From Myxococcaceae bacterium JPH2 (GTDB lineage Bacteria; Myxococcota; Myxococcia; Myxococcales; Myxococcaceae), in NCBI GenBank assembly GCA_016458225.1, contig JAEMGR010000016.1, positions 62,001 to 126,000 on the forward strand: a stretch of DNA of 64,000 nucleotides, written 5' to 3'. The number at the start of each line of letters is the position of its first letter. The first letter of the stretch is position 1. The position numbers and the translations under genes are program-made. The notes under the pieces are model-generated. The model was given only the letters and a program-made list of their open reading frames with translations, made no database searches and was not told where the DNA came from. Of this stretch, positions 25,943 through 36,966 are shown in pieces.

Positions 25943-28008
25943 GCCGCGCTCCTCACGTCGAGCGCGGGGACATGGGGTGTCTCCTTCGCGGTGGGCTCGG
26001 AGGTGCGGCGGGCGGCTCGCGCGGCCCGAAGTCCGAACCCCACCGTCGCGACCACGAGCAGCATGAACAGGAACGTCAGCGTGGCGTCCACGCGGTCGTT
26101 GAGGATGACCTGTCGCATGTCTTCCAGCGTCTTCGCGGGCGCGAGCACCTTGCCCGCATCCGCCGCCTCGGCGAACGCTCGCGCATGGGCCAGGAAGCTG
26201 ACCTTCACGTCCGCGCCGAACACCTTCTGCCAGCCGGCCGTCAGCGTGCAGCACACCAGCCAGAGCGCGGGGACGAGCGGAATCCACACGTAGCGCTCCC
26301 GCTTCATCTTCACCAGGGTGACGCTGGCCAGCGTCAACGCGATGGCGGCCAGCATCTGGTTGGCGATGCCGAACAGCGGCCACAGCGTGTTGATGCCGCC
26401 CAGCGGATCCACCACGCCCTGGTAGAGGAAGTAGCCCCAGCTCGCCACGCAGAGCGCCGTGGCGATGAGGTTGGCGCTCCAGGACTCGGTCTTCTTGAGC
26501 GGCGCGTACACCAGCCCCGCCAGCTCCTGGATCATGAAGCGGCCCACGCGCGTGCCCGCGTCCACGGTGGTGAGGATGAACAGGGCCTCGAAGAGGATGG
26601 CGTAGTGGTACCAGAAGGCCATCATCCCCTGGCCAGACACGAGCCCGTGGAGGATCTGCGCCATGCCCACGGCCAGGGTGGGCGCGCCGCCCGCGCGGGA
26701 CAAGATGGAGGTCTCTCCAATGTCGCGCGCGGTTTGGGTCAGCACTTCCGGCGTGATGACGAAACCCCACTGGCTGATGACCTGCGCGGCGTGGGCCACG
26801 TCGGTGCCAATCAACCCCGGGGGCGAGTTCATCGCGAAGTAGACGCCGGGCTGGAGCACCGTGGCCGCGATGAGCGCCATGATGGCCACGAAGGACTCCA
26901 TCAACATCGCGCCATAGCCCACCATGCGCGCGTCGGCCTCGTTGGCCAGCATCTTCGGCGTGGTGCCCGAGGAGATGAGCGAGTGCCAGCCGGACACCGC
27001 ACCACACGCGATGGTGATGAACAAGAAGGGGAACAATCCCCCAGCGAACACGGGCCCTGTTCCATCGGTGAAGCGAGTCAGCGCCGGCATGCGCAGCTCC
27101 GGCATGGCCAACAGGATGCCCACCGCGAGCAACAGCACGGTGCCAATCTTCAAGAAGGTGGACAGGTAGTCCCGAGGCGCCAAGAGCAGCCAGACCGGCA
27201 GCACGGACGCGCAGAAGCCGTAGCCGATGAGCAGCCACGCCAGGACCTTGCTGTCGTACGTGAACAGGGGCGCCCACGCCGCGGAGTCCGCCACCCGGCC
27301 GCCCAGCCAGATGGAGAGCATCAACAGGACGAAGCCCGCGACGGACACCTCCAGCACGCGGCCCGGTCGCACGTAACGGAGGTACAGCCCCATCGCCACC
27401 GCGATGGGAATCGTCATCGCCACGGTGAAGGTGCCCCAGGGGCTGCCCGCCAGCGCCTTCACCACCACCAGGGCGAGCACGGCGAGGATGATCATCATGA
27501 TCATCAGCACGCCCACCATGGTGACGACGCCGGCGGCGGGGCCCAGCTCCATGCGCACCATGTCACCCAGCGACTTGCCATCTCGGCGCACGGACAAGAA
27601 CAGGATGATGAAGTCCTGCACCGCGCCCGCGAGCACCGCGCCGGTGAGGAGCCACAGCGTGCCGGGCAGGTAGCCCATCTGCGCCGCGAGCACCGGACCC
27701 ACCAGCGGCCCCGCGCCCGCGATGGCGGCGAAGTGATGGCCGAACAGCACCCACTTGTCCGTGGGGACGTAGTCCAGCCCATCGTCGCGCAGCCGCGCGG
27801 GAGTGGCCCGCGTGGCATCCAGCCGGAGCGCCCGGTCCGCGATGAAGCGGCTGTAGAAGCGATACCCGAGCAGGTACGTCGCCACCGCGGCCCCGACGAG
27901 CCAGGTGGCGTTGATGCTCTCGCCCCGGTGCAGCGCCACGGTGCCCAGGCAGAAGGCTCCGAGGAGGGCGAGCACCGCCCACCCCAGCTTGCTGACGACT
28001 CCCGTCAT
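25939..28008 (-). CDS. cstA: carbon starvation protein CstA (pyruvate/peptide transporter)
   Basis: A 689-residue inner-membrane transporter with many hydrophobic segments. Family hallmarks: [55 protein letters not shown] and [13 protein letters not shown]. CstA/BtsT proteins import pyruvate with protons and were first described as peptide transporters induced by carbon starvation. The ATG at 28008 is preceded by CGGAGGAA. A large soluble loop near the C-terminus (about 600-660) is followed by a last membrane segment. The YbdD gene is coupled to its 3' end. Induction by carbon limitation is family knowledge; no CRP-type site is evident. Confidence 0.96.
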   Translation of the reverse strand: MTGVVSKLGWAVLALLGAFCLGTVALHRGESINATWLVGAAVATYLLGYRFYSRFIADRALRLDATRATPARLRDDGLDYVPTDKWVLFGHHFAAIAGAGPLVGPVLAAQMGYLPGTLWLLTGAVLAGAVQDFIILFLSVRRDGKSLGDMVRMELGPAAGVVTMVGVLMIMMIILAVLALVVVKALAGSPWGTFTVAMTIPIAVAMGLYLRYVRPGRVLEVSVAGFVLLMLSIWLGGRVADSAAWAPLFTYDSKVLAWLLIGYGFCASVLPVWLLLAPRDYLSTFLKIGTVLLLAVGILLAMPELRMPALTRFTDGTGPVFAGGLFPFLFITIACGAVSGWHSLISSGTTPKMLANEADARMVGYGAMLMESFVAIMALIAATVLQPGVYFAMNSPPGLIGTDVAHAAQVISQWGFVITPEVLTQTARDIGETSILSRAGGAPTLAVGMAQILHGLVSGQGMMAFWYHYAILFEALFILTTVDAGTRVGRFMIQELAGLVYAPLKKTESWSANLIATALCVASWGYFLYQGVVDPLGGINTLWPLFGIANQMLAAIALTLASVTLVKMKRERYVWIPLVPALWLVCCTLTAGWQKVFGADVKVSFLAHARAFAEAADAGKVLAPAKTLEDMRQVILNDRVDATLTFLFMLLVVATVGFGLRAARAARRTSEPTAKETPHVPALDVRSAA

Positions 28009-28140
28009 GGTTCCTCCGTGCCGCTCGGCCCGTCGTGGCAGGGATGCCGCGCCGGGCGAGGGCCAGTGCCCGGAGGCTTATCACCCAGCGGCGGCGAAGC
28101 CTGACGTCGCCTCGCCACCCGGTGCTTCTCGCGACAGCGC

Positions 28141-29622
28141 TCAGGCCGCGGCCCGCTCCGCCGCGTCCCGCACCCGCGTCACCAGCGCGTCGATGGACTT
28201 GCGCGCGTCCCCGAAGAGCATCCGGGTGTTGCCCAGGTAGAACAGCGGGTTCTCGACGCCCGCGTAGCCCGCGGCCATGCCGCGCTTGAGCACCACGACG
28301 CGCCGGGACTTCCACACCTCCAGCACGGGCATGCCGTGGATGGGGCTGGCGGGGTCGTTCAGCGCGCCAGGGTTCACGATGTCGTTGGCGCCAATCACCA
28401 GCACCACGTCGGTGTGCTCGAAGTCGTGGTTGATGTGCTCCATCTCCAGCACGATGTCGTAGGGCACACCCGCCTCGGCCAAGAGCACGTTCATGTGTCC
28501 GGGCAGTCGGCCCGCCACGGGGTGGATGGCGAAGCGCACCTCCACGCCCCGCTCGCGCAGGCCGCGCGCCAGGTCGTTCACCGCGCTCTGCGCGCGTGCC
28601 ACGGCCATGCCGTACCCGGGGACGATGATGACGCGGCGCGAGTCCAACAGCTCGCGCGACACCTCGTCCGCGGACAGCTCCAGCACCTCGCCCGCGGGAG
28701 GCGCGGCGCTGCTGGCCGCGGGGGCGTCGGCGGTACCGAAGCCGCCGAACACCACGTTGAGGATGGAGCGGTTCATCGCGCGGCACATGATGATGGACAG
28801 GATGGCGCCGCTCGAACCCACCAGCGCGCCGGTGACGATGAGCAGGTCATTGCCGAGCGTGAAGCCCGCCGCGGCCGCCGCCCAGCCCGAGTAGCTGTTG
28901 AGTAGCGACACCACCACCGGCATGTCCGCGCCGCCAATGGCCACCACCAGGTGGATGCCCAGCACGCCCGCCACCACCGCCACGCCCACCAGCCACGGCA
29001 TTCCGGACGTGGCTTCTGCGGCCTGGATGAAGGGGAGGGCGCAGCCCGCGAGCACGCCCGCCAGCGCGAGGTTGAGCAGGTGCCGACCCGGCAGGAGCAG
29101 CGGCTTGCCCGTGACGGTGCCGCGCAGCTTCGCCCACGCCACGATGGAGCCCGTGAACGTCAGCGCGCCCACCGCCACGCCGGCCCAGACCTCCAGGAGT
29201 TGAATGACACGCGCCGCGCTCAGCGGCTCGCCCGCGAGCGCCGAGGCCGCCACCGCCATGGCGTGCTCCCCCGAGCGAGGCTCCAAGTAGGACGACATGC
29301 CCACCAGCACCGCGGCCAGTCCCACGAAGCTGTGGAGGATGGCGACCAGCTCGGGCATGCCCGTCATCTCGACGCGGCGGGCGAGCACCGCGCCCACGGC
29401 GCCACCGGCCACCACCGAGCCCACCAGGACCGCCAGCCCCAGGCCCGCCGAGTCCTCATGGCGCATCCACCACGTGAACGCGGCCACGCCCGCGGCCAGC
29501 CCCATGCCGAGCATTCCGAAGAGGTTGCCGCGCGACGCCGTCTCCTGCCGCGACAGTCCGCCGAGGCTGCGGATGAACAGCACGCCCGCCAGCAGATAGG
29601 CGATGGTCACCGTGCCGCTCAT
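28141..29622 (-). CDS. pntB: NAD(P) transhydrogenase subunit beta
   Basis: A 493-residue subunit of the proton-translocating transhydrogenase, which transfers hydride between NADH and NADP+ using the proton gradient. The first 300 residues are about nine membrane segments (dII). The C-terminal dIII NADP(H)-binding domain begins near [15 protein letters not shown], then [18 protein letters not shown], and [11 protein letters not shown] with the NADP-binding loop, and [16 protein letters not shown] near the end. Its ATG overlaps the pntA stop as ATGA, so translation is coupled. It lies 132 bases upstream of cstA on the same strand. Confidence 0.97.
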   Translation of the reverse strand: MSGTVTIAYLLAGVLFIRSLGGLSRQETASRGNLFGMLGMGLAAGVAAFTWWMRHEDSAGLGLAVLVGSVVAGGAVGAVLARRVEMTGMPELVAILHSFVGLAAVLVGMSSYLEPRSGEHAMAVAASALAGEPLSAARVIQLLEVWAGVAVGALTFTGSIVAWAKLRGTVTGKPLLLPGRHLLNLALAGVLAGCALPFIQAAEATSGMPWLVGVAVVAGVLGIHLVVAIGGADMPVVVSLLNSYSGWAAAAAGFTLGNDLLIVTGALVGSSGAILSIIMCRAMNRSILNVVFGGFGTADAPAASSAAPPAGEVLELSADEVSRELLDSRRVIIVPGYGMAVARAQSAVNDLARGLRERGVEVRFAIHPVAGRLPGHMNVLLAEAGVPYDIVLEMEHINHDFEHTDVVLVIGANDIVNPGALNDPASPIHGMPVLEVWKSRRVVVLKRGMAAGYAGVENPLFYLGNTRMLFGDARKSIDALVTRVRDAAERAAA

Positions 29623-31217
29623 GTCCGACCTCCGTGAGCGCCGCGAGGTGTGGCGGGCGCGGCGTTCTTCCGGAACATCTTCAGCATGCGTTGGGTGACG
29701 AGGAATCCGCCGGCGACGTTGACCGCGGCCACCAGCACCGCGAGCGCGCCGAGCACCGTGGCCAGGTCAAGGCCATGGCCAATCTGGAGCATGCCGCCGA
29801 CGATGATGATGCCGCTGATGGCGTTGGTGACGCTCATGAGGGGCGTGTGCAGCGCGGGCGTCACGCTCCAGATGACCTGCCAGCCCACGAAGCACGCCAG
29901 GATGAAGACGGTGAAGTGCTTGAGGAAGTCCTCGGGCGCGAACCGGCCGAGCGCGAAGAGCACGCCAATGGTGAGGAGCCCTCCCAGCGTGCTGCCCCAC
30001 GCGCGGCGCGCCGGATTGTTGAGGTCCGCCTGCTCGGGCTTCGCGTCCGGAGGCGGTGGCTGCACCACCTTGGCGACCGGAACGGGCGGGGGTGGCTCCT
30101 TGCGTGGCGGGGGCGGCAGCGGCACGCCCTGGTGGAAGAGCAGGGCCGGCCGGATGACCTCGTTGTCGAGGTCGAGTCGGAAGCCCTGTCCACCGCCCAT
30201 CTCCTGGAGCAGGTGCACCAGGTTGTTGGCGAAGAATCGGCTCGCGGTGCCGGCCATGCGGCTGGCCAGGTCCGTGTAGCCAAGGATGCGGATGCCGTTC
30301 CACTCCACGACCTGTCCAGGGACGGTCAGCTCGCAGTTGCCGCCCTGTTCGGCGGCCATGTCCACCACCACCGCGCCCGGACGGAGCGCGGACACCACGT
30401 CGCGCGGCAGCAGCACGGGGGCCTTCGTGCCGGGCACGAGCGCGGTCGTGATGATGATGTCCACCTCGGCGGCCTGGCGTCGGAAGAGGGCCATCTCCGC
30501 GTCGATGAACTCCTGGCTCATCACCCGCGCGTAGCCGCCCGTGCCCTCGCCGCTCTCCTTGATGTCCACTTGGAGGAACGCCGCGCCCAGGCTCTCCACC
30601 TGCTCCTTGGCCGCGGCGCGCGTGTCAAAGGCACGCACCTCGGCGCCCAGCGAGCGGGCCGCCGCGACCGCGGCGAGTCCCGCCACGCCCGCGCCAATCA
30701 CCAACACCCGCGCCGGAGGCGTGGCGCCCGCCGCTGTCATCTGCGGCCCGAAGAAGCCCTGGTAGGCCTGCGCCGCCTCGATGACCGCGCGATAGCCCGC
30801 TAGATTGGCCATCGAGCTGAGCACGTCCATCTTCTGCGCGCGCGTGACGCGAGGGACGCGCTCCAGCGCCAGCGTGGACAGCTTGCGCTCCGCCACGCCC
30901 GCGGCCAGCTCCGGGTGACGCTCCGGCTGGAGGATGGCGATGAGCGTGGCGCCCTCGCGGACCCGCGCTGTCTCTTCGGGGGAGGGGGCTCGCACCTTCA
31001 CGAGCACGTCGGACGCACCCCACACCTGCTCCCGAGGCGCCAGGGTGGCTCCCGCGCGAACGAACGCCTCATCGGGGATGTTGGAGGCGAGTCCCGCGCC
31101 GGGCTCCACCTGGATGTCAAAGCCAAGCTCGCGCAGCTTCTTGACGGACTCGGGAGTAGCCGCCACGCGGCGCTCTCCCGGGACCGTTTCCGTCGGTACA
31201 CCGATGCGGATGGTCAT
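29619..31217 (-). CDS. pntA: NAD(P) transhydrogenase subunit alpha
   Basis: A 532-residue subunit carrying dI, the NAD(H)-binding domain, plus the alpha part of the membrane domain. The start is the ATG at 31217 ([11 protein letters not shown]), the canonical opening. [52 protein letters not shown] (Rossmann loop) and the [10 protein letters not shown] region are standard. After a Pro-rich linker (about 375-405, with [11 protein letters not shown]), four hydrophobic segments follow, so this is the long, E. coli-like form rather than a split PntAA/PntAB. It is the promoter-proximal gene; pntB overlaps it. Confidence 0.97.
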   Translation of the reverse strand: MTIRIGVPTETVPGERRVAATPESVKKLRELGFDIQVEPGAGLASNIPDEAFVRAGATLAPREQVWGASDVLVKVRAPSPEETARVREGATLIAILQPERHPELAAGVAERKLSTLALERVPRVTRAQKMDVLSSMANLAGYRAVIEAAQAYQGFFGPQMTAAGATPPARVLVIGAGVAGLAAVAAARSLGAEVRAFDTRAAAKEQVESLGAAFLQVDIKESGEGTGGYARVMSQEFIDAEMALFRRQAAEVDIIITTALVPGTKAPVLLPRDVVSALRPGAVVVDMAAEQGGNCELTVPGQVVEWNGIRILGYTDLASRMAGTASRFFANNLVHLLQEMGGGQGFRLDLDNEVIRPALLFHQGVPLPPPPRKEPPPPVPVAKVVQPPPPDAKPEQADLNNPARRAWGSTLGGLLTIGVLFALGRFAPEDFLKHFTVFILACFVGWQVIWSVTPALHTPLMSVTNAISGIIIVGGMLQIGHGLDLATVLGALAVLVAAVNVAGGFLVTQRMLKMFRKNAAPATPRGAHGGRT

Positions 31218-31390
31218 GTTGGGCGCCGCAGCATAGCGGTGCCGCCGTCGCATGTTGTCTTTTCAAACACTGACGCGGTGCGTGAGGGGTTGGCCGCAAT
31301 TCCTTGCGCCGCAGCGCGGCATGGGCCAATGACAAGCGGGGCGCGGGCCGGGAGGCGTCATGCGTGGGTGGGGTTGGCTAGTCTGGGCAA

Positions 31391-32557
31391 ATGCCCCGTC
31401 CTCCCCATTTCTCTCCTTCGGTCTCGGTGATCCCTGGCGCGGTCTATTCCTCGCAAGCGGAGCGGACGCGCTCGTGGAAGGGGGAGATGTATCCCTTGCA
31501 TGTGGGGGACACGTGGCTGTCGCCCGCGGAGGGTTGCCACATGGAGGACCTTCGCGCGGCGGACCATCCCGGGCTGCACCGGTATGCCCCCATCCAGGGC
31601 CTGCCGTCGCTCATTGATGCCATCGTGGAGCGCACGCGGATGCGGACGGGCGTGGCCACCGAGCGCGAGGACGTCCTGGTGACGACGGGGGCCACGGGCG
31701 GCCTGGGCTCCATCATGGGGGCGCTGCTCGCGCCGGGCGACGAGGTGCTCCTGCTCGCGCCGTACTGGCCGCTGGTCGCGGGCGTGGTCGCCTCGTTCCA
31801 CGGTGTGCCCGTGGCGGTGCCGTTCCTGGACGTGAAGGGACCGGAGGAGTTGGTGGCGGCCGTGCGTGCGAAGGCAGGCCCGCGCACCGTGGCGCTGTAT
31901 GTGAATACGCCCAACAACCCCACGGGCAAGGTGTTGCCGCGCGCGTGGGTGGAGGCGCTGGTGGAGGAGGCGCGCCGCCAGGGCTGGTGGCTCATCGGAG
32001 ACGAGGTCTACGAGGACTACGTCTATGCGGGCGAGCACGTCTCCACGCGGGCGCTCGCGCCGGAGCGCACGTTCTCCGCGTACTCGTTCAGCAAGGCGTA
32101 CGGCATGGCGGGCAATCGGTGCGGCTATGTGGTGGGGCCCACCGAGGCCATGGGGCACCTGCGCAAGGTGAGCACGCACAGCTTTTACGCCACGCCCACC
32201 GCGGCTCAGGTCGTGGCCACCCGGGTGCTGGGGAGCGTGGGGGATGCGTGGGTCGCGAATGCCTCGGCGCGCTACCGCGAGGTGGGCAACGAGGCGGCTC
32301 GACGGCTGGGCGTGCCTCCCCCGGAGGGCAGCACCTTCCTCTTCCTGGACGTGTCCGCGCACCTGGATGCGCGCGGACTGCCCGTCTTCCTGGATACCTG
32401 CGCTGAGCGGGGCCTCTTGCTGTCCCCGGGCCCGTCCTTCGGGCCGTTCCCCCACCACGTGCGCCTGTGCTTCACCTGCGTGCCCCCGGAGGTGGCCCTG
32501 CGCGGGGTGGACGTGCTGGCAGGGCTCCTGTCGCCACGCCGCTCAGCAGGTAGGTGA
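31391..32557 (+). CDS. PLP-dependent aminotransferase, class I/II
   Basis: A 388-residue fold-type I aminotransferase. Visible elements: an N-terminal substrate-arm GDTWLSPAEG, RYAPIQGLPSLIDAI, TTGATGGLGSIMGAL (PLP phosphate region), NTPNNPTGKVLP, GDEVYEDYVY (pyridine-contacting Asp), the PLP lysine in FSKAYGMAGNRCGY, and the substrate carboxylate Arg in HHVRLCFTCVP. It should transfer an amino group between an amino acid and a 2-oxo acid; the substrate is not clear. It starts its own transcript, divergent from pntAB. Confidence 0.93.
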   Translation: MPRPPHFSPSVSVIPGAVYSSQAERTRSWKGEMYPLHVGDTWLSPAEGCHMEDLRAADHPGLHRYAPIQGLPSLIDAIVERTRMRTGVATEREDVLVTTGATGGLGSIMGALLAPGDEVLLLAPYWPLVAGVVASFHGVPVAVPFLDVKGPEELVAAVRAKAGPRTVALYVNTPNNPTGKVLPRAWVEALVEEARRQGWWLIGDEVYEDYVYAGEHVSTRALAPERTFSAYSFSKAYGMAGNRCGYVVGPTEAMGHLRKVSTHSFYATPTAAQVVATRVLGSVGDAWVANASARYREVGNEAARRLGVPPPEGSTFLFLDVSAHLDARGLPVFLDTCAERGLLLSPGPSFGPFPHHVRLCFTCVPPEVALRGVDVLAGLLSPRRSAGR

Positions 32558-32788
32558 GTGTGCGTCGAAGGTGTGTTCCGGATGTCCCGAGCCGAAAATA
32601 GGGTCAGGAATGTACTTCCGGGCCCCGAGGTTCCACTTCCAACCCAAGGTCACGGGGCTTTTTAGATGAGGCCCACTAGGCAAGTGCCTCGAAACGTGAC
32701 ACATGGCAACGGCCGCACGAGCTTCAAGTCGAGTGTGGCCTCCGGCTCAATTCATGAAGCCGGAAAAGAAAGAAGAAGAGCAAGAGTA
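32558..32788 (+). promoter_or_regulatory. long leader region upstream of the cold-shock gene
   Basis: This 231-base gap holds no protein-coding signal. Bases 32742-32747 and 32758-32763 (CCGGCT / AGCCGG) form a stem with a ten-base loop, 25 bases before the ATG, and a purine-rich track (AAAAGAAAGAAGAAGAG) leads into the start codon. Long structured leaders are typical of cspA-family genes, where they adjust mRNA stability and translation with temperature. The promoter itself could not be assigned with confidence. Confidence 0.4.
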
Positions 32789-32992
32789 ATGGCGACTGGT
32801 ACCGTGAAGTGGTTCAACGACGCGAAGGGCTTTGGTTTCATCATGCAGGATGGCGGGGGCGAGGACCTCTTCTGCCACCACAGCGCGATCCAGACCCAGG
32901 GCTTCCGCTCCCTCCAGGAGGGCCAGAAGGTGGAGTTCGACGTGGCCCGCGGCCCCAAGGGCCTGCAGGCGCAGAACGTCCGTCCGGTCTGA
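32789..32992 (+). CDS. cold-shock protein (CspA family)
   Basis: A 67-residue OB-fold protein; the ATG at 32789 gives the universal [21 protein letters not shown]1 (KGFGFI) and RNP2 (DLFCHHSAI, with Cys in place of the usual Val) are both present, then [13 protein letters not shown] and a conserved C-terminal strand. It binds single-stranded nucleic acid and acts as an RNA chaperone in the cytosol. It is preceded by a long leader and followed by a clear intrinsic terminator, so it is monocistronic. The larger frame upstream is only an open extension through the leader. Confidence 0.97.
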   Translation: MATGTVKWFNDAKGFGFIMQDGGGEDLFCHHSAIQTQGFRSLQEGQKVEFDVARGPKGLQAQNVRPV

Positions 32993-33017
32993 GACAGTTC
33001 GCGTCCTGAACGACAAA

Positions 33018-33052
33018 GGCTCAGCCCTTCGGGGGCTGGGCCTTTTTCTTTT
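33018..33052 (+). terminator. intrinsic terminator of the cold-shock gene
   Basis: GGCTCAGCCC (33018-33027) pairs with GGGCTGGGCC (33033-33042) with a single T-G wobble and a short TTCGG-type loop, followed by TTTTTCTTTT. It is the most convincing Rho-independent terminator in the window, 26 bases after the stop codon. Confidence 0.9.
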
Positions 33053-33071
33053 GCGGGCCGCGCCCCCTCGC

Positions 33072-33659
33072 CTACAGGAAGAGCGTCGGGTCGAACTCGT
33101 CCACGTTGACCGGGAGCATGCGAGGCAGCGGGCGCTGGAACACCTTGGCGTTCAGCTCCAGGTCCAGGATCTTCAGGCCCGAGGGGACGAGCTCCCGGAA
33201 GCGCTGGCTCACGTACTCGCGCAGGCCGAGCACCGCCACCTGCCGGCCCTCGTCCAGCAGGGGCTTGAGCGCCTCGGCGAAGTCGGCGCCGTCATGACTG
33301 GCGAGCGCGACCGAGGCCTTGGGGCGCTGAGTCCGAATGGACTCCAGGAGCTTGAGGACGCCCATGTCGACCACCTTCTGGTCCGGGCGGCCGTGCAGCA
33401 GCGCCACCTCGCACCCAGCGGACTTCAGGGCGCGCACGAAGCCAATCATCGCGTCGGGGAGCTGCTCCCCCTTGGCGTTGAGGACGACGATGCAGCGCAC
33501 CGGGGTGGGGAAGTAGCTCTCGCAGAACGTGACGAGGCGATCGAACTGCACCCGATCCAAGGGTTCGGGGCGGCGCCCCACGATGTTGGACACGGCCCAG
33601 TCGATGTTCTCGGCATCGATGAGCACGTAGGTCGCTGCGGGCTGACGGACGGAATTCAT
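33072..33659 (-). CDS. NYN-domain (PIN-like) protein
   Basis: A 195-residue protein from the ATG at 33659. The first strand, YVLIDAENIDW, has the conserved Asp of the NYN/PIN-like nuclease fold; VALASHDGADFAEAL gives the later S-x-D-x-D-F motif. Together these acidic residues could bind a metal, as in LabA/DUF88 proteins, which are thought to be RNases. The linker (AKGEQLPDAMIGFVRAL) and the C-terminal FRELVPSGLKILDLELN are less typical. Cytosolic; target unknown. It is flanked by the cold-shock terminator and by the RND operon's end. Confidence 0.78.
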   Translation of the reverse strand: MNSVRQPAATYVLIDAENIDWAVSNIVGRRPEPLDRVQFDRLVTFCESYFPTPVRCIVVLNAKGEQLPDAMIGFVRALKSAGCEVALLHGRPDQKVVDMGVLKLLESIRTQRPKASVALASHDGADFAEALKPLLDEGRQVAVLGLREYVSQRFRELVPSGLKILDLELNAKVFQRPLPRMLPVNVDEFDPTLFL

Positions 33660-33738
33660 GCCCGGAGGATACGCGGGCCCGCGGGAGGAAGCCGGGCGAT
33701 TTCCCACGCCCGGCTCCCCGCACCTCAATCCCGGAGCC

Positions 33739-36700
33739 TCACGGCGCGGGTGCGTGCGCCACGCCCGACTCCTCGTCCTCATCCTGCGCGGGGCGCGAGT
33801 CACCGCGCAGCCGCTGCATCAGCACGTAGAGGCCGGGGATGAAGATGAGGTTGACGACGGTGGACACCAGCATGCCGCCGAACACGGCCGTGCCCAGGGA
33901 GTTGCGCGAGGCGGCGCCGGCGCCCTTGGCCGTCATGAGCGGCACCACGCCCAGGAGGAAGGCGATGGACGTCATGAGGATGGGGCGCAGGCGCACCTCG
34001 GCGGCCGTCACCACCGCGTCGAGCGCGCTCTTGCCGCTGGCGCGAAGCTGCTCGGCGAACTCCACGATGAGGATGGCGTTCTTGCTGGCCAGACCCACCA
34101 GCATCACCAGTCCCACCTGGCAGAACACGTCATTGGCGTAGCCGCGCGCCAACTGCAGCGCGAGCGCGCCCATGATGGCCAGGGGCACGGACAGGATGAT
34201 GACGAAGGGCAGGGTGAAGCTCTCGTACTGCGCCGCGAGCACCAGGAAGACGAACAGCAGGCCGAGCCCGAAGATGATCATCGTCTGCCCGCCGCTCTCC
34301 TTCTGCTCCAGGCTGATGCCGGTCCACTCGGCGCTCATGCCCTGGGGCAGTCGCTGGGTGGCGAGCGTCTCCATGGCCTCGAGCGCCTGTCCAGAGGACA
34401 CGCCGGGCGCGGCCTGTCCGTTCACCTCGGCGGCGCGGAAGAGGTTGTAGTGCCGGATGACCTGCGCGGAGACGGTGGGCTTCACCGTCACCAGGGACTC
34501 CAGCGGAATCATCTGCCCGCTGTCGCTGCGCACGTAGAAGGCGCCGATGTCCGCTGGGCTGTCGCGGAACTGCTGCTCGGCCTGGACGTAGACGCGGTAC
34601 GTGCGGCTCGCGTAGTTGAAGTCGTTGACGTACTGGCTGCCCATGTAGAGCTGCAGGGTGCCGAACACCTCGCTCATGGGCACGCCGAGGGCCTTGGCCT
34701 TCTGCCGGTCCACCTCCACGTCCAACAGCGGAGTGTCCGCGTTGAAGGCGGTGAAGACGCCGCGCAGCTTGCTGTCCGAGTTGCCTCCCGCCACCACATC
34801 CTGCGTGGCGGACGCCAGGTCGTCCAGCGAGTGGTTGCCGGCCGTGTCCTCGACGATGAACTGGAAGCCGCCCACGCTGCCGACGCCGCGGATGGCGGGG
34901 GGCTGGAAGGGCATGACGCGCGCGCCGCCAATCTTGCCCAAGGGACCGCGCAGCCGCTCCACCAGCGCGGCCACGGACTGGCCGGGCTTCGTGCGCTCTT
35001 CCCACGGCTTCAGGGTGGTGAAGAGGGTGGCGAGGTTGGGGCCCGTGCCCTGGAACGAGAAGCCGCCGATGACGAACATGTTCGCCACCTCGGGCTGCGC
35101 GCGCAGCACCTGCTCGGCCTCGGCCAGCACCTTCTCCGTCTGGGCCAGGGACATGCCCTCGGGGCCCTGCACGGAGATGATGAGGTAGCCCTGGTCCTCG
35201 TCCGGGATGAAGCCGGTGGGCGCCGAGCGGAACAGCATCACCGTGCCGCCCAGGCAGGCGAGGAACGCCAGCAAGACGATGAGGGGGTGCTTGAGCAGCC
35301 CGCGCAGCGCCGCGCCGTAGGCGTTCTTGGTCGCGTCGAGCGCGCGGTCCACCCAGCGGAAGAACACCCACTTGGGGCCGTGGTGGTGCTTGAGCAGCAG
35401 GGCGCTCAGCGCGGGCGTCAGCGTCAGCGCGCAGAAGGTCGACAGCGCCACGGACGCGGCGATGGTGAGCGCGAACTGGCGATAGATGGCGCCCGTGGTG
35501 CCGGGGAAGAGGGCCACCGGGACGAACACCGCCACCAGCACGATGGAGATGGCGATGACCGCGCCGGCCACTTCCTTCATGCCCTCGCGCGCGGCCTGCC
35601 TCGCCGTCAGGCCCTTCTCCGCCATCAAGCGCTCGATGTTCTCGATGACGACGATGGCGTCATCCACCACGAGGCCCGTGGCCAGCGTCAGGCCGAACAG
35701 GGTGAGGGTGTTGATGGAGAAGCCGAGCAGGTGGACGAACGCGAACGTGCCCACCAGGGAGACGGGCAGGGTGAGCGCGGTGATGAGCACGCTGCGCCAG
35801 CCGTGCAGGAACAGGAAGATGACCAGGATGACGAGCGCGATGGCCTCCACGAGCGTCTGGATGACCTCGTGGATGGAGGCGCGCACCGCGAGCGTGGTGT
35901 CCGTGCCCGCGCGGTACTCGAGGCCCGGCGGGAACTGCTTGGCCAGGCGGTCCAGCTCGCGGAACACGCCGTCGCGCACGTCCAGCGCGTTGGCGGTGGG
36001 GAGCTGGAAGATGGCGAGGCCCACGCCCGTCTTGCCATTGAAGCGCAAGAGCGTGCCGTAGTTCTCCGCGCCCATCTCCACGCGACCCACGTCGTGCACG
36101 CGCACGAGCTTTCCGTCGGCGTCGCGCTGGATGACGATGTCGCCGAACTCCTCGGGCTCCACCAGACGGCCGTGCGCGCGCACCGCGAGCTGGTAGGGCT
36201 GATCATCGGCGGACGGCGGCTGCCCCACCTGGCCCGCGGCCACCTGGAGGTTTTGATCCTGCAGCGCGCGCACCACGTCCTGCGGCGTCAGGTTGCGACG
36301 CGCCAGCTCGGTGGGGTCCAGCCACAGGCGCATGGAGAACTTGCGCTCGCCGAAGATGCGCACGTCGCCCACGCCGGACACGCGCTTGATGGCGTCCTTC
36401 AGGTTCACGTCTGCGTAGTTGCTGAGGAACTTCGCGTCGTAGCGGTTGTCCGGGCTGGAGAGGCCCACGGTCAGCAGCATCTGGCTGGAGGCCTTGTTCA
36501 CCACGATGCCCGTCTGGTTCACCTGCGAGGGCAGGCGGGCGGCGGCGCGGCTCACGCGGTTCTGCACGTCGACGGCGGCCACCTCGATGTCGCGCGTGGG
36601 CGCGAAGGTGACGGTGATCTGACTGGTGCCGTCGTTGCTGCTCGTGGAGGTGATGTAGCGCATGCCCTCCACGCCGTTGAGCTCCTGCTCCAACGGAATC

Positions 36701-36888
36701 GTGACGGCGCTCTCCACCACCTCGGCGCTCGCGCCGACGTAGGTGGCGGTGACCGTCACCTGGGGCGGTGCCAGGTCGGGATACTGCGCGATGGGCAGCG
36801 AGGGGATGGCGATCGCCCCCACCAGCGTCAGGAGGATGGAGCAGACGGCCGCGAACACGGGCCGGCGGATGAAGAAATTGACGAACAC
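33739..36888 (-). CDS. RND efflux pump, HAE1/AcrB type
   Basis: A 1049-residue inner-membrane proton-drug antiporter. It starts MFVNFFIRRPVFAAVCSILL, the family opening. Twelve membrane segments with two large periplasmic loops are evident. The proton-relay Asp pair is in ATGLVVDDAIVVIENIERL, and GFIPDEDQGYLI, ATAP/SSNDGTSQITVTF and the Ala/Gly-rich switch sequences follow the AcrB pattern. Together with the adaptor and outer-membrane factor encoded upstream it forms a tripartite system exporting hydrophobic compounds. It is the last gene of the operon. Confidence 0.96.
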   Translation of the reverse strand: MFVNFFIRRPVFAAVCSILLTLVGAIAIPSLPIAQYPDLAPPQVTVTATYVGASAEVVESAVTIPLEQELNGVEGMRYITSTSSNDGTSQITVTFAPTRDIEVAAVDVQNRVSRAAARLPSQVNQTGIVVNKASSQMLLTVGLSSPDNRYDAKFLSNYADVNLKDAIKRVSGVGDVRIFGERKFSMRLWLDPTELARRNLTPQDVVRALQDQNLQVAAGQVGQPPSADDQPYQLAVRAHGRLVEPEEFGDIVIQRDADGKLVRVHDVGRVEMGAENYGTLLRFNGKTGVGLAIFQLPTANALDVRDGVFRELDRLAKQFPPGLEYRAGTDTTLAVRASIHEVIQTLVEAIALVILVIFLFLHGWRSVLITALTLPVSLVGTFAFVHLLGFSINTLTLFGLTLATGLVVDDAIVVIENIERLMAEKGLTARQAAREGMKEVAGAVIAISIVLVAVFVPVALFPGTTGAIYRQFALTIAASVALSTFCALTLTPALSALLLKHHHGPKWVFFRWVDRALDATKNAYGAALRGLLKHPLIVLLAFLACLGGTVMLFRSAPTGFIPDEDQGYLIISVQGPEGMSLAQTEKVLAEAEQVLRAQPEVANMFVIGGFSFQGTGPNLATLFTTLKPWEERTKPGQSVAALVERLRGPLGKIGGARVMPFQPPAIRGVGSVGGFQFIVEDTAGNHSLDDLASATQDVVAGGNSDSKLRGVFTAFNADTPLLDVEVDRQKAKALGVPMSEVFGTLQLYMGSQYVNDFNYASRTYRVYVQAEQQFRDSPADIGAFYVRSDSGQMIPLESLVTVKPTVSAQVIRHYNLFRAAEVNGQAAPGVSSGQALEAMETLATQRLPQGMSAEWTGISLEQKESGGQTMIIFGLGLLFVFLVLAAQYESFTLPFVIILSVPLAIMGALALQLARGYANDVFCQVGLVMLVGLASKNAILIVEFAEQLRASGKSALDAVVTAAEVRLRPILMTSIAFLLGVVPLMTAKGAGAASRNSLGTAVFGGMLVSTVVNLIFIPGLYVLMQRLRGDSRPAQDEDEESGVAHAPAP

Positions 36889-36966
36889 GGCTTGAACGCC
36901 CTCATTCTCTCTGCGGTGTCCGGGCCGGACGCACTGGCGCCCACGGCCCGGTGCCTCGGATTTCGC

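Noticed and set aside
25972..28104. 710-codon open frame opposite cstA
   Set aside because: His/Glu/Arg-rich antisense shadow; cstA and ybdD are unambiguous.
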